A DNA stretch of 47,820 nucleotides from Anthropogastromicrobium aceti (GTDB lineage: Bacteria; Bacillota; Clostridia; Lachnospirales; Lachnospiraceae): assembly GCF_025567095.1 (NCBI RefSeq), contig NZ_JAOQJH010000027.1. One strand, written 5' to 3'. Positions within the stretch are counted from its first letter, which is position 1, and the number at the start of each line of letters is the position of its first letter. Below are positions 17,113-25,973 of the stretch, piece by piece. The notes beneath the pieces are model-generated. The model was not told the origin of the DNA. It saw nothing but the letters and a program-made list of their open reading frames with translations, and searched no databases. A program made the translations under genes and the position numbers.

Positions 17113-19998
17113 TTAAATCTCAATCACCCATTCGTATCCATTTTCCTTTTTTCTTCTCACAAGTGTTCCCATACTAACTTCCATACAGTCAATCTTCGCA
17201 TTATTGAAAATCACATGAAGTTCCCGTTCCACCTTCTCTATCGATTTATCAAGTCCTTTCTTTTGTCGTTTAAACTCAACGATTTTCTCTGCTAACTCCT
17301 GCACCTGTGCATGGATATTGATTTCCTGATAAACAGCCTTTTTCTTTTCCTCTGAAATATTTCTGCTGACTGGAAGTGTAATGCCGTTACTCTCCTCTGA
17401 ATTTTTCTTGATCGCATGAAGCACTGGAGATGGGTAACAATTTTTCGTTCGTTTAAACATACAATTACAACCGTATTCAGCTGTCACGGATTTATACTGT
17501 TCTCTCAGCTTAATGCAGCTAATTGGACGTGATAAAAGCTTTTTGATAAATTTTTCTGTCATGAAATACTGATAATTCAATGTAAATGACATCACAGTAT
17601 GAACAAACTCACGACCTTCCTCACCCATATGCCCAAAGACATATAAGACAGATAGTCGCTCTCCATGTGCCAAATATCCAGTTGAAATTGCTTTGTTGAC
17701 AAGATACGACATAAGAGAACATCCCTGTAATACCAAGCGAACACTCTCTGGAACAACACCAAGTCTTTGATAATCCAATTCTTGAAATGCTGCTGGCTTT
17801 ATCTGTCCATTTCCTAGATTCTTTTGTGCGTCTTGAATTGAAAGATTCATTGAAATAATGCGTTTCACTGCTGTACTATCGCTCTTTACAATAGCGCAAA
17901 ACCACTGCTGCAAATTTTGTACTGGCATCATCTGATCATCGCAAAAATAACTTCTCTTTTTTCCAATCAAATGCATGCCATATGGTAATTTGATAGCTTG
18001 TCCAGGTTCCTTTGTTTTCCGTCTACTCTTCCATGGAAAAAATTCGATTGTATTAGCAGAAGGTGCTTCTTTTGTTCCCTCTTCTAATAAATTCTTTATT
18101 TTTGCAGCAATCACTTCTTCTAAGGAATACACGTAGCGCACTGGTATCCATTCTGAAAAGAAAACCCATACGTGATATCCACGGTATCCAGAAAACTCAC
18201 AGTATCCGGTTAATCCAAGCTTTCTTAAGCATTCCATAACTTTTTTTGCAGTCTTGGCTGCTTCAAGCAAATATTTCGAAGGAATTTCTTCTCCCTGAAG
18301 TCCCAAAAGAATCCTCTTAGAGATATCAATATCAATTACCATATAGTGAACGGTTTCATTATTTCGCATCACATAGGTGTCAACTGTTTCTTCTCCTGAT
18401 AAGTGGCGCTTCACTATATCTTCTGTAAATGGATCTGGAATCGTCTCGATATGACGCCGTCCGTTTGCTTCCATTTCTTCATGCGCATACAAATCTTCTC
18501 TTCCAACCAAAAGCTCCATAAACGCTGTTATCACTTTTCGATTGATTTTTTGAATCTGAGTCTCTATATCCTCTTTCTGTTCTTCGCTCGGCAGATCCTC
18601 TGCACAAAGCGTTTCCACAGATTCGCTCTGCTCTGAAAATTTTGTAATTTTATCTACGATTTTCTCAGCTTGACTGTACCGTCCTGCATCAGCATAAAGC
18701 TGCATCAATTCACTCCAATTTTCTTGTGTCTCTGCCTGGAACAACCGACCAAATGAATCCAAAATTTCCCTTTGGCTATGCGAATCCAGTGCTTGGTAGG
18801 TTTCATCAGAAGAGACCTCTACTTGAAAATATTGCTCATATTCCAGAATCATCAGATCCTTCCAACCATTTTCCTCCCACACGCCAATCAAATATTCTGC
18901 AATATCCCTGTGAAAGTTTTTAAATTCACTACGCCTATGCGCAAACGTTTCAAGCTGGGATTTATGACGAAGCATATAGACTAACACAACAAATTCACTG
19001 ATACTTTGAATTTTCTCTTCCTTATTATAATATTGCTCCCAACCATTTAGAATTTGCGTTCCTTTTTTCAAGCGTTCTTCCAAGCTTAGCTGTGACTGCG
19101 TAAGCCATAGATCTTCTAAGCTCTGATCTAGCCTTTGCAATGCTTTCTGTGTTGCCGTCTTTCCATTCCGATCAAATTTGTATCCCAGAAATTCAAGGCC
19201 TTGCTCTAATGGATTAATGAAAGTTTTCGCTTCCTTTAAATTTAATCCATACGGTTCCAGCAATATTTTTATCTTCGCCAGAACTGTCTGCAATTGCTCT
19301 CGGCTCTTTCCCAACAGTAAGATATCATCCGAATAGCGAACATAAAACACAGATTCTCTTTCCATCATATGGTCAAAATCATCCAAATAAACATTCGATA
19401 GTACAGGCGAGATAGATGATCCCTGATAAATTCCAAGTGTTTTTTCTTCTAATGCTCCTCCCTTTCCAAGGGCAGGTGCTGACAACTGCATCTCGATCAA
19501 CTCAATCACATCTTCTTCCTTAATTATGCGCTCTAATTTTCTCTTTAGCAGTGGCACTCGTATGCGATCAAAGAATGACTCAATATCCGTTTTTGCAATC
19601 CAAGAATATCTCCCAGAACCAATTTCCTTTTCTATTCGCTCTGCCGCTCCCATCGCCGATCGATCATTGCGATATGCATATACACATGCGGAAAACTTTG
19701 ATTCATAAATTCGATTCAGTTCTTGTGCGATTGATGTCTGAACTACTTTATCGCGCATCGTATATAAACTGATTTCACGCACTTTTTCTTCTTTCTCCAG
19801 TGATACAAGACGTACCGGGCGAACCCGGTACTCATGATTGTACAATTCCAAATTTAATTGTTTTAATTCAATTCGACTGTTTGCATCAAACTGTGCACAG
19901 CTAATCTGATCCGTTCCTGCCGAAGGGTTGTTGCTTCTCACCTTCTCCCAAGCTTGCCCCAGTTTTTGTAAATCAATTATCTTACTGTAAAGTCCCAT
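17113..19998 (-). CDS. Reverse transcriptase fused to a CRISPR-associated primase-polymerase (RT-CAPP)
   Basis: A 961-residue fusion. Residues about 1-300 are a reverse transcriptase: KTDIESFFDRI (motif A, near 137), GIYQGSSISPVLSNVYLDD (motif B) and YVRYSDDILLLG (catalytic YSDD near 221), then GYKF. After a helical linker (about 300-500) comes an archaeo-eukaryotic primase domain: MVIDIDISKR near 555 (catalytic DxD), SGYRGYHVWVFF near 600 (SxxxxxH) and IKLPYGMH near 672. The C-terminal part has a Cys cluster (CNCMF..C near 841), as in PrimPol-type proteins. CRISPR-associated primase-polymerases, some fused to RTs beside Cas1-Cas2, are an established group. It starts 19 bp after cas2, so it likely supplies DNA synthesis for spacer acquisition, with RNA as a possible source. 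Confidence 0.9.
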   Translation of the reverse strand: MGLYSKIIDLQKLGQAWEKVRSNNPSAGTDQISCAQFDANSRIELKQLNLELYNHEYRVRPVRLVSLEKEEKVREISLYTMRDKVVQTSIAQELNRIYESKFSACVYAYRNDRSAMGAAERIEKEIGSGRYSWIAKTDIESFFDRIRVPLLKRKLERIIKEEDVIELIEMQLSAPALGKGGALEEKTLGIYQGSSISPVLSNVYLDDFDHMMERESVFYVRYSDDILLLGKSREQLQTVLAKIKILLEPYGLNLKEAKTFINPLEQGLEFLGYKFDRNGKTATQKALQRLDQSLEDLWLTQSQLSLEERLKKGTQILNGWEQYYNKEEKIQSISEFVVLVYMLRHKSQLETFAHRRSEFKNFHRDIAEYLIGVWEENGWKDLMILEYEQYFQVEVSSDETYQALDSHSQREILDSFGRLFQAETQENWSELMQLYADAGRYSQAEKIVDKITKFSEQSESVETLCAEDLPSEEQKEDIETQIQKINRKVITAFMELLVGREDLYAHEEMEANGRRHIETIPDPFTEDIVKRHLSGEETVDTYVMRNNETVHYMVIDIDISKRILLGLQGEEIPSKYLLEAAKTAKKVMECLRKLGLTGYCEFSGYRGYHVWVFFSEWIPVRYVYSLEEVIAAKIKNLLEEGTKEAPSANTIEFFPWKSRRKTKEPGQAIKLPYGMHLIGKKRSYFCDDQMMPVQNLQQWFCAIVKSDSTAVKRIISMNLSIQDAQKNLGNGQIKPAAFQELDYQRLGVVPESVRLVLQGCSLMSYLVNKAISTGYLAHGERLSVLYVFGHMGEEGREFVHTVMSFTLNYQYFMTEKFIKKLLSRPISCIKLREQYKSVTAEYGCNCMFKRTKNCYPSPVLHAIKKNSEESNGITLPVSRNISEEKKKAVYQEINIHAQVQELAEKIVEFKRQKKGLDKSIEKVERELHVIFNNAKIDCMEVSMGTLVRRKKENGYEWVIEI

Positions 19999-20017
19999 CT
20001 TTCACGCTCCTTTTTAT

Positions 20018-20302
20018 TCAAATCACAACCACATCATCTAAATCATCTTCACGAATACACGATGGATTGCCAAGTATTGCTATTTTTTGCATTTCTTCCT
20101 TTGCGATCTGGTAAATTCGAATGTTGCCATCATCCATTCCTTCCGATAGATCTGCTAGCTTCGCATATAATACCTCAAACTGCTTTCGGCTGATTTCACA
20201 TTCAAATACACTATACTGAACCCGTCTTCCATAGTCTAACAAGATCTCAGCTGCTTTTCTTCTTTTTCTATTTGATGTCATATCATAGCATATTAAATAC
20301 AT
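20018..20302 (-). CDS. cas2: Cas2, spacer-integration subunit
   Basis: A 94-residue protein starting MYLICYDMTSNRKRRK, with the conserved Asp at position 7 after the first strand and the usual ferredoxin-like length. It bridges Cas1 dimers in the integrase complex. I choose the ATG at 20302; the longer frame from 20332 would run deeper into cas1. The ATG overlaps the 3' end of cas1 by 10 bp. The conserved aspartate is present, though DNA cleavage by Cas2 is not required for adaptation in studied systems. Confidence 0.9.
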   Translation of the reverse strand: MYLICYDMTSNRKRRKAAEILLDYGRRVQYSVFECEISRKQFEVLYAKLADLSEGMDDGNIRIYQIAKEEMQKIAILGNPSCIREDDLDDVVVI

Positions 20303-21303
20303 TCCTCCTGCACATCCTTTTCCATCCAGCAAAATGGCTGATATATTCTATTTTCCCTTACAGCCTGTTTCAACACATCTGCCTGCTGACGGATAATATC
20401 TCTAAAATTTTGACTTTCATTTTTATTGACTGGCTCCTGCATCCATTTCTCATATGCCATGCAAAACTGCTTAAACGCATTTGGCTTCAAACGCACTGCA
20501 CCATCTTCCATTTGAAAATCATCTTCTCCAAGCATTCCTTTATTAAAAAGTCGAAGAACAAACCGATCTGCCGCAGGCTGCCGAAATTCCTCAATCAAAT
20601 CCAGTGCCAACGATTTTCGTCCATATCGAATGCCATGCAAAAATCCAAGATACAATTCGAAAGATTCCGCCTCAAGCGCAGCTGTAATCTCTTTTGTTAA
20701 AAACGTATAAGTCAAACTTAAAATAGCATTGATCGGATCCTTTGGTGGTCTTCTATTTCTCTCCTGAAAAGAAACACCGCTCTTAAACATTTTTGCATAA
20801 GACCGAAAATAAATTGCACTGCAAATTCCTTCTACCCCCATTAAACCATTTACTGTTTCTTTTCTCCCCAATGTCTTCTGGTACTCAGAAAGACTCTTCA
20901 AATCCTCTCTATAATCATACTCAGAATCACTCCAACGATATTGCCGAATCATCTCCATTTGGTTACTAATTTTATTATCAACAATCGCCCTTGCAAATTT
21001 TAATCGATCCGGCATTGATTCATAACAATGATACTGGCTAAGTCTCAAGAAAATATTTTTGGAATGCTCCGGTGCCATATGGCTTAAATATCTACCTGAT
21101 CCAGAAAAGAAGCTGACATCTACACCAGCTTGCAAAATTGTGTGAAGTGCCTGTGTTGTAATCTGCACATTTCCAATCACCGAAATCCCTGTTACTCGAA
21201 TCAGTCGCAATTCGGCTAGCAATTCACCATCTTTTTCAATTATAAGCCGATTGCTGTGCTTTTTGATACACGCTCCCTGCTCTTTTATATAAACAACAGC
21301 CAT
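20293..21303 (-). CDS. cas1: Cas1, spacer integrase
   Basis: A 336-residue Cas1, the metal-dependent integrase that inserts prespacers at the leader-proximal repeat. The catalytic set is visible: GVEGICSAIYF with E158, GFLHGIRYGRKS with H223, and ALDLIEEFRQP with E238. N-terminal beta-rich and C-terminal helical parts have normal proportions. It is a stand-alone Cas1, with the RT and primase on a separate protein two genes downstream. It starts 41 bp after the CARF-HEPN gene and overlaps cas2. Confidence 0.95.
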   Translation of the reverse strand: MAVVYIKEQGACIKKHSNRLIIEKDGELLAELRLIRVTGISVIGNVQITTQALHTILQAGVDVSFFSGSGRYLSHMAPEHSKNIFLRLSQYHCYESMPDRLKFARAIVDNKISNQMEMIRQYRWSDSEYDYREDLKSLSEYQKTLGRKETVNGLMGVEGICSAIYFRSYAKMFKSGVSFQERNRRPPKDPINAILSLTYTFLTKEITAALEAESFELYLGFLHGIRYGRKSLALDLIEEFRQPAADRFVLRLFNKGMLGEDDFQMEDGAVRLKPNAFKQFCMAYEKWMQEPVNKNESQNFRDIIRQQADVLKQAVRENRIYQPFCWMEKDVQEECI

Positions 21304-21344
21304 CTATGCCTCCAAATCATTTCTACTCCAGTTAACACTACCTA

Positions 21345-22868
21345 TTATCTCATCTGATAGTATATAGAATCCAATGGTGATACCCACTCCATCTGTTTTG
21401 ACAACTCCGTAAAATCAATTTTCTCCAGTGTACAAAACTCCATGAATAACTCGACAACAAATTTTTGGAACTTCATATAATCGCCTGTCTCAACTGGAGC
21501 TAGTCCATGTGCAAAAATACTGTTATTGCGAAGTAAAACCATTGCTCGAATCCGCTTCAATTTTGGCACGGTATTCTTTCCATCCCAAATGATAGGATCT
21601 CCCAATGCCGCTAATAAGATAAATCCCTCCAAAAGAGAAATTTGTTCAGGCAAATATGCTGACGTATTTCTTCCAAATACAGCCTTTTTCAATTCTCCTA
21701 CTTTCTCTTTAAGCTTAGTAAATTCCTCTTCGGTAATCTCTTTATCACCAATCTTCATTTTCATATATTCCATTTTTGACACGAATAGTTGATATAAAGC
21801 CAATCGCCTCTGCTCAATCATTTCCAAAAGTCGATAAAACAAAAGTGTTGCCATATCATACTTTTCCTGACACTCACGAACCTTCGCATTCTGGTACATA
21901 CTAAACATTAATGGAATTACATAATTAGGTTGCTGAAGGATTTCCATATTACGTTTTTGCCTAGTAAGCTCTGGTATATCTTTTAAATTTTCCAATAACT
22001 CTTTCTGACGAATCAATTGCTCCAAAAAATCCTGCAATACAAAATGGCGACTATATTGGCTATCCCGTTCAATGCCCTTTACTAAACTGCTCATTGTCTG
22101 ATAAGCCCGAATAAATTCAAGTGAATCCCAGTATTCATAAGTCTGTGCCAGTGAGTAAACAAAATTAAGTTCCTGCCGGATCACCGGATCTGGAATCTCT
22201 TCTTTGATCTCTCCAAGTTTTTCTCTTGCACCAGCATAATTATATTGTTCAAACAGTGCATATGCCTTATCAATTTCAAGATCACCAAATACATCCATTG
22301 GGCTATTGATATAAAATAATGTCTCCGATCCTGGCAGTGGTTTTCGGAAATCACGCATATACTGACTCGTTCCTACATAAATCATCTGCACATGAATCAT
22401 TGCACCTGCCATCGCTGCCGCTGTTGACATTGCCTTCGTTCCACCTGTAAAATCAATATAGATTTTCTCTGGCTTTCCCCACTCGAGATAACAGCGTTTA
22501 ATCTCTCGGTAAATATCCGTCTGATTTGTTTCATTCACTTTACTCTTCTCAACTTGAGACATACGCAGACAACAAAAATCCATCACTTTATCCAAGATCT
22601 CTTCTGACTGACTTGTGTACAAAAACAAAATCCGCTCAGGCTGCAGCAGCGAAATATTCAATACAATCGGCTCATAGGATGTTCCTACTGATACAATCAG
22701 ATACTTTGCCTTTTCTTTTAATTTACTCTTGTTGTTGCGGATATACTCTCTTACAATATGCTCCATCATCTCTTCTTCATAAAATTGCTCAGCCTTCTTG
22801 CGCTGCTCCAAGGTCTTTCTCTCAAGCGTCATCCACTGCTCAGTTTTTTCCTTTAAAATCTTATCCAC
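21345..22868 (-). CDS. CARF-HEPN effector RNase (TIGR02710/Csm6-like)
   Basis: A 507-residue protein with an N-terminal CARF domain (LIVSVGTSYEPIVLNI near residue 57; IDFTGGTKAMSTAAA near 137) and a C-terminal HEPN domain (RNNSIFAHG near 446, Arg-x6-His). It should cut RNA when the CARF pocket binds cyclic oligoadenylate. Its CARF differs from that of the second effector at 6863-8638, so the two may respond to different ring sizes. The start is GTG at 22868 with AGGAGG five bases before it. It heads the operon with cas1, cas2 and the RT-primase, an uncommon position for a signalling effector. Confidence 0.85.
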   Translation of the reverse strand: MDKILKEKTEQWMTLERKTLEQRKKAEQFYEEEMMEHIVREYIRNNKSKLKEKAKYLIVSVGTSYEPIVLNISLLQPERILFLYTSQSEEILDKVMDFCCLRMSQVEKSKVNETNQTDIYREIKRCYLEWGKPEKIYIDFTGGTKAMSTAAAMAGAMIHVQMIYVGTSQYMRDFRKPLPGSETLFYINSPMDVFGDLEIDKAYALFEQYNYAGAREKLGEIKEEIPDPVIRQELNFVYSLAQTYEYWDSLEFIRAYQTMSSLVKGIERDSQYSRHFVLQDFLEQLIRQKELLENLKDIPELTRQKRNMEILQQPNYVIPLMFSMYQNAKVRECQEKYDMATLLFYRLLEMIEQRRLALYQLFVSKMEYMKMKIGDKEITEEEFTKLKEKVGELKKAVFGRNTSAYLPEQISLLEGFILLAALGDPIIWDGKNTVPKLKRIRAMVLLRNNSIFAHGLAPVETGDYMKFQKFVVELFMEFCTLEKIDFTELSKQMEWVSPLDSIYYQMR

Positions 22869-23017
22869 ATATCCTCCTTTTCCGCCGAATCAATAGTAAA
22901 AATGCTTATTCTACATTCAAAAGTCAGTTTTCCGCGTTCTATACGACAGATGTATTCATATCTTTTACGGTCTTTGACTTTTAATTCGGCAACAGCTGCG
23001 CTCTCTACAGTAAACAT
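22853..23017 (-). CDS. Possible 54-residue ORF leading into the adaptation operon
   Basis: From ATG at 23017 the frame reads MFTVESAAVAELKVKDRK, continues through a basic and aromatic stretch, and ends 16 bp inside the CARF-HEPN gene. Composition is protein-like, and the frame stays open further upstream (to about 23072) without a start. No ribosome binding site is clear, and the hairpin 23020-23040 sits right before the ATG. It may be a leader peptide, a decayed gene or chance. Confidence 0.3.
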   Translation of the reverse strand: MFTVESAAVAELKVKDRKRYEYICRIERGKLTFECRISIFTIDSAEKEDMWIRF

Positions 23018-23019
23018 GC

Positions 23020-23100
23020 AAGATAAAGAGCCTTTATCTTCTTCGCTGTTTGATAAATTTAAGATGACTTTATTTTACAATGTGAAATGTTCATTGTCGA
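23020..23100 (-). promoter_or_regulatory. Promoter and leader hairpin of the cas1-cas2-RT operon
   Basis: On the minus strand -35 TCGACA (23100-23095), a 17-bp spacer and -10 TAAAAT (23077-23072) give a good sigma-70-type promoter. About 30 bp downstream lies a perfect hairpin (AAGATAAAG/CTTTATCTT, 23020-23040, 3-base loop). The transcript then has about 200 nt before the GTG start at 22868, so control in the leader is possible. Confidence 0.55.
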
Positions 23101-23144
23101 TGCAGCTGTTATGTGGACATGCAGTTATAAACCTCTTTCGTTAC

Positions 23145-23780
23145 TTATTCTTCATAAAAAGACGCGATAAACAAAGGGTATTCATTCGTCGTTATTCTCT
23201 GCATTAAAAGTGGACAATTATACTGCTCAAAAAAAGACAACTCCAATGGTGGATGCTGTCTTATATCAAATAACGTAGCAATTATTTTCAAATTGTTTTG
23301 CCACTGCTGTTTTAAAACCTCTGGTAATTTCTTTAAATAAACTAGCGTATCCCATTTATTCAATTCTTGCAGTTTTGCTATCGCTCTTTCAAAACATTTT
23401 ACACATCTATAAAATTGCTGATGTGAAACCCAACCTCTTTGTTCTGCCTCTGCTATATTTTGATTTGAAATTTTATAGCAAAAAATCCTGACAATGCTTC
23501 GAATCGAATACACAGTAAACGGAATCATATCCTTCGCCAAAATCGCATGTGTATGCTGACATGATTTGCAGCGAAGGCGTAAAATTTTCATATGACATGT
23601 TTTCCATTTATAATCAATATTATATAAATTTCCTTCATTAACAATTAAATATCTTAAATAACTTCCGTGACGCTGCCACTCTCCTACAGATTTACATACT
23701 GGGCAGGTATATGACCATTTCCCATAATGTGCCAGTAGTTCGTGATAAGTATCAACATCATGAGAAAAGTCAATGATCAT
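23145..23780 (-). CDS. Zinc-ribbon and helical protein, DUF6431-like, next to the array
   Basis: A 211-residue protein with a zinc ribbon made of CPVC (near residue 26) and LRCKSCQHTHA (near 67), then helical parts that could hold a helix-turn-helix (residues ~90-145). It resembles DUF6431-type proteins of Firmicutes, which I associate with transposase-like zinc ribbons; the function is unknown. I choose the ATG at 23780, preceded by AGGAGG. It starts only 54 bp past the last repeat of the array, with no terminator between, so array transcripts may read into it. A part in CRISPR biology is possible but unproven; it may be a passenger. Confidence 0.6.
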   Translation of the reverse strand: MIIDFSHDVDTYHELLAHYGKWSYTCPVCKSVGEWQRHGSYLRYLIVNEGNLYNIDYKWKTCHMKILRLRCKSCQHTHAILAKDMIPFTVYSIRSIVRIFCYKISNQNIAEAEQRGWVSHQQFYRCVKCFERAIAKLQELNKWDTLVYLKKLPEVLKQQWQNNLKIIATLFDIRQHPPLELSFFEQYNCPLLMQRITTNEYPLFIASFYEE

Positions 23781-23834
23781 ATGCGTCCTCCTGCGATATT
23801 GGCATCCTTGCTTTTTGTGTCTTAACATTTATTA

Positions 23835-25973
23835 TTCTTAATGCCCTCTCGGGCTTATACCTCATTTCTACCGATTTCCGGAAACAATTTATTTTGTGGG
23901 GCACAGTTGCGTGTCAATGCCCTCTCGGGCTTATACCTCATTTCTACCTCTGGAATGGGTAAAGTTATACGCACCAGCAATTGCGTGTCAATGCCCTCAC
24001 GGGCTTATGCCTCATTTCTACTTGAAGAGATCGGATTTTCTAAAGAGGTTCCTAATTGTGTATCAATGCCCTCTCGGGCTGGTACCTCATTTCTACGGGC
24101 TATAAGGAATTTTGTAAGTTCCTTTTCAAATATAGTAGTGTCAATGCCCTCTCAGGCTGGTACCTCATTTCTACGGGACCTTAAGCGTTATGTGGATATG
24201 GCAACTAAGCTGTAGTGTCAATGCCCTCTCGGGCTGTTACCTCATTTCTACAGTGCTATACGCACTCAGGAATGGTTGTATCCGTTTGGTGTCAATGCCC
24301 TCACGGGCTGTTACCTCATTTCTACAAGGAACTTTATGAAGTTTGTTAATATTAACTCTATGTGTCAATGCCCTCACGGGCTGTTACCTCATTTCTACTT
24401 AGAAGAAACAAGCCTATCAAAAAAGGCAAAGGAAACTGTGTCAATGCCCTCACGGGCTGGTACCTCATTTCTACGTCAAAGTTAGACTCGGTTGAGGTGA
24501 AGATCTTCTTGGGTGTGTCAATGCCCTCACGGGCTGTTACCTCATTTCTACCAACCATGCGTTCAATGGCTGATATTATAAGAGTTCAGTGTCAATGCCC
24601 TCACGGGCTGTTACCTCATTTCTACAGAGAAGGAGTTATTATGATTAAAGAAGAAAGAAATCCGTGTCAATGCCCTCACGGGCTGTTACCTCATTTCTAC
24701 ACACATATTATGTTCAGGATTCTTATGATGATAGAGGTGTGTCAATGCCCTCACGGGCTGTTACCTCATTTCTACCTGCAACGATGTTTGTTATCTTAGC
24801 AGTAGTATCAACCTGTGTCAATGCCCTCACGGGCTGTTACCTCATTTCTACTTTGGAATCGCTGATAAAATTCATCCTCTATATGAAGGTGTGTCAATGC
24901 CCTCACGGGCTGTTACCTCATTTCTACATAGTTTCAAGGCAACTCAGGACCCCGGTGTTATTAGCGTGTCAATGCCCTCACGGGCTGTTACCTCATTTCT
25001 ACAGACAATATTTATCGTTGTTTAAGCAGAATAAAAATACTGTGTCAATGCCCTCACGGGCTGTTACCTCATTTCTACGATGTACCATTCCCGGCCGTGG
25101 ATCCACTTGCTACCAAGTGTCAATGCCCTCACGGGCTGTTACCTCATTTCTACCTTCAAGAAGTTGATTGAAGCGTTCCTCAAAGAAACGATGTGTCAAT
25201 GCCCTCACGGGCTGTTACCTCATTTCTACCGAGGAAGGAGTAAAATATGTTAAAGAAAATGATGAATCTTGTGTCAATGCCCTCACGGGCTGTTACCTCA
25301 TTTCTACACTGCAATGAGTATCGTATATGTAACTATTGGATCTGCGTGTCAATGCCCTCACGGGCTGTTACCTCATTTCTACGTCTCATGAACTTCAAAC
25401 TTATATATACGAATTATGCGTGTCAATGCCCTCACGGGCTGTTACCTCATTTCTACACTCTAAACAATCAAACGTACGTCGTCGATATAGTACGTGTCAA
25501 TGCCCTCACGGGCTGTTACCTCATTTCTACAGTATGGAGTAGCTGGTATTGTGTGGAGCTACGATTGTGTCAATGCCCTCACGGGCTGTTACCTCATTTC
25601 TACAGAGTACATGCTGGACGTAAATGCTGATGGAAGCATTGTGTCAATGCCCTCACGGGCTGTTACCTCATTTCTACAGCCCGGAAGGAGTGCTTTATGG
25701 CATTCGTAAATTTCTGTGTCAATGCCCTCACGGGCTGTTACCTCATTTCTACAAGGCAATCGTTCCCGAAAGGGAGAAGGAGAATAAGTGTCAATGCCCT
25801 CACGGGCTGTTACCTCATTTCTACGGGTCTTCTTAGTGAAGACTATAGAATCGCGGCTGATCTGTGTCAATGCCCTCACGGGCTGTTACCTCATTTCTAC
25901 GAGGCATATGACAAATGGCTCGATAATGGCGTAAATGTGTCAATGCCCTCACGGGCTGTTACCTCATTTCTAC
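23835..25973 (-). CRISPR. CRISPR array, 29 repeats of 37 bp, 28 spacers of 35-41 bp, transcribed leftwards
   Basis: On the plus strand the repeats read GTGTCAATGCCCTCACGGGC followed by TGTTACCTCATTTCTAC. In crRNA sense they start GTAGAAATGAGG and end GGGCATTGACAC, giving an 8-nt 5' handle ATTGACAC like the ATTGAAAC of other Cas6 systems, and a GCCC-GTGA-GGGC hairpin. Repeats from 24515 rightwards are uniform. The leftmost ones vary (repeat 1 at 23835-23871 has a decayed end; repeats 2-6 have GAGA loops or altered TTAT/TGGT positions), which marks the left as the old trailer end. Stem pairing is kept in variants. Direction is further supported by a promoter at the right end. Confidence 0.95.

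Noticed and set aside
23841..25836. Several plus- and minus-strand ORFs of 65-170 codons across 23.8-26.0 kb
   Set aside because: They are made of CRISPR repeats without stop codons plus spacers; the repeating peptide units are repeat translations, not proteins.
23835..25973. Rightward transcription of the array
   Set aside because: Repeat decay is at the left, the promoter and palindromes are at the right, and only leftward reading gives an ATTGACAC handle.
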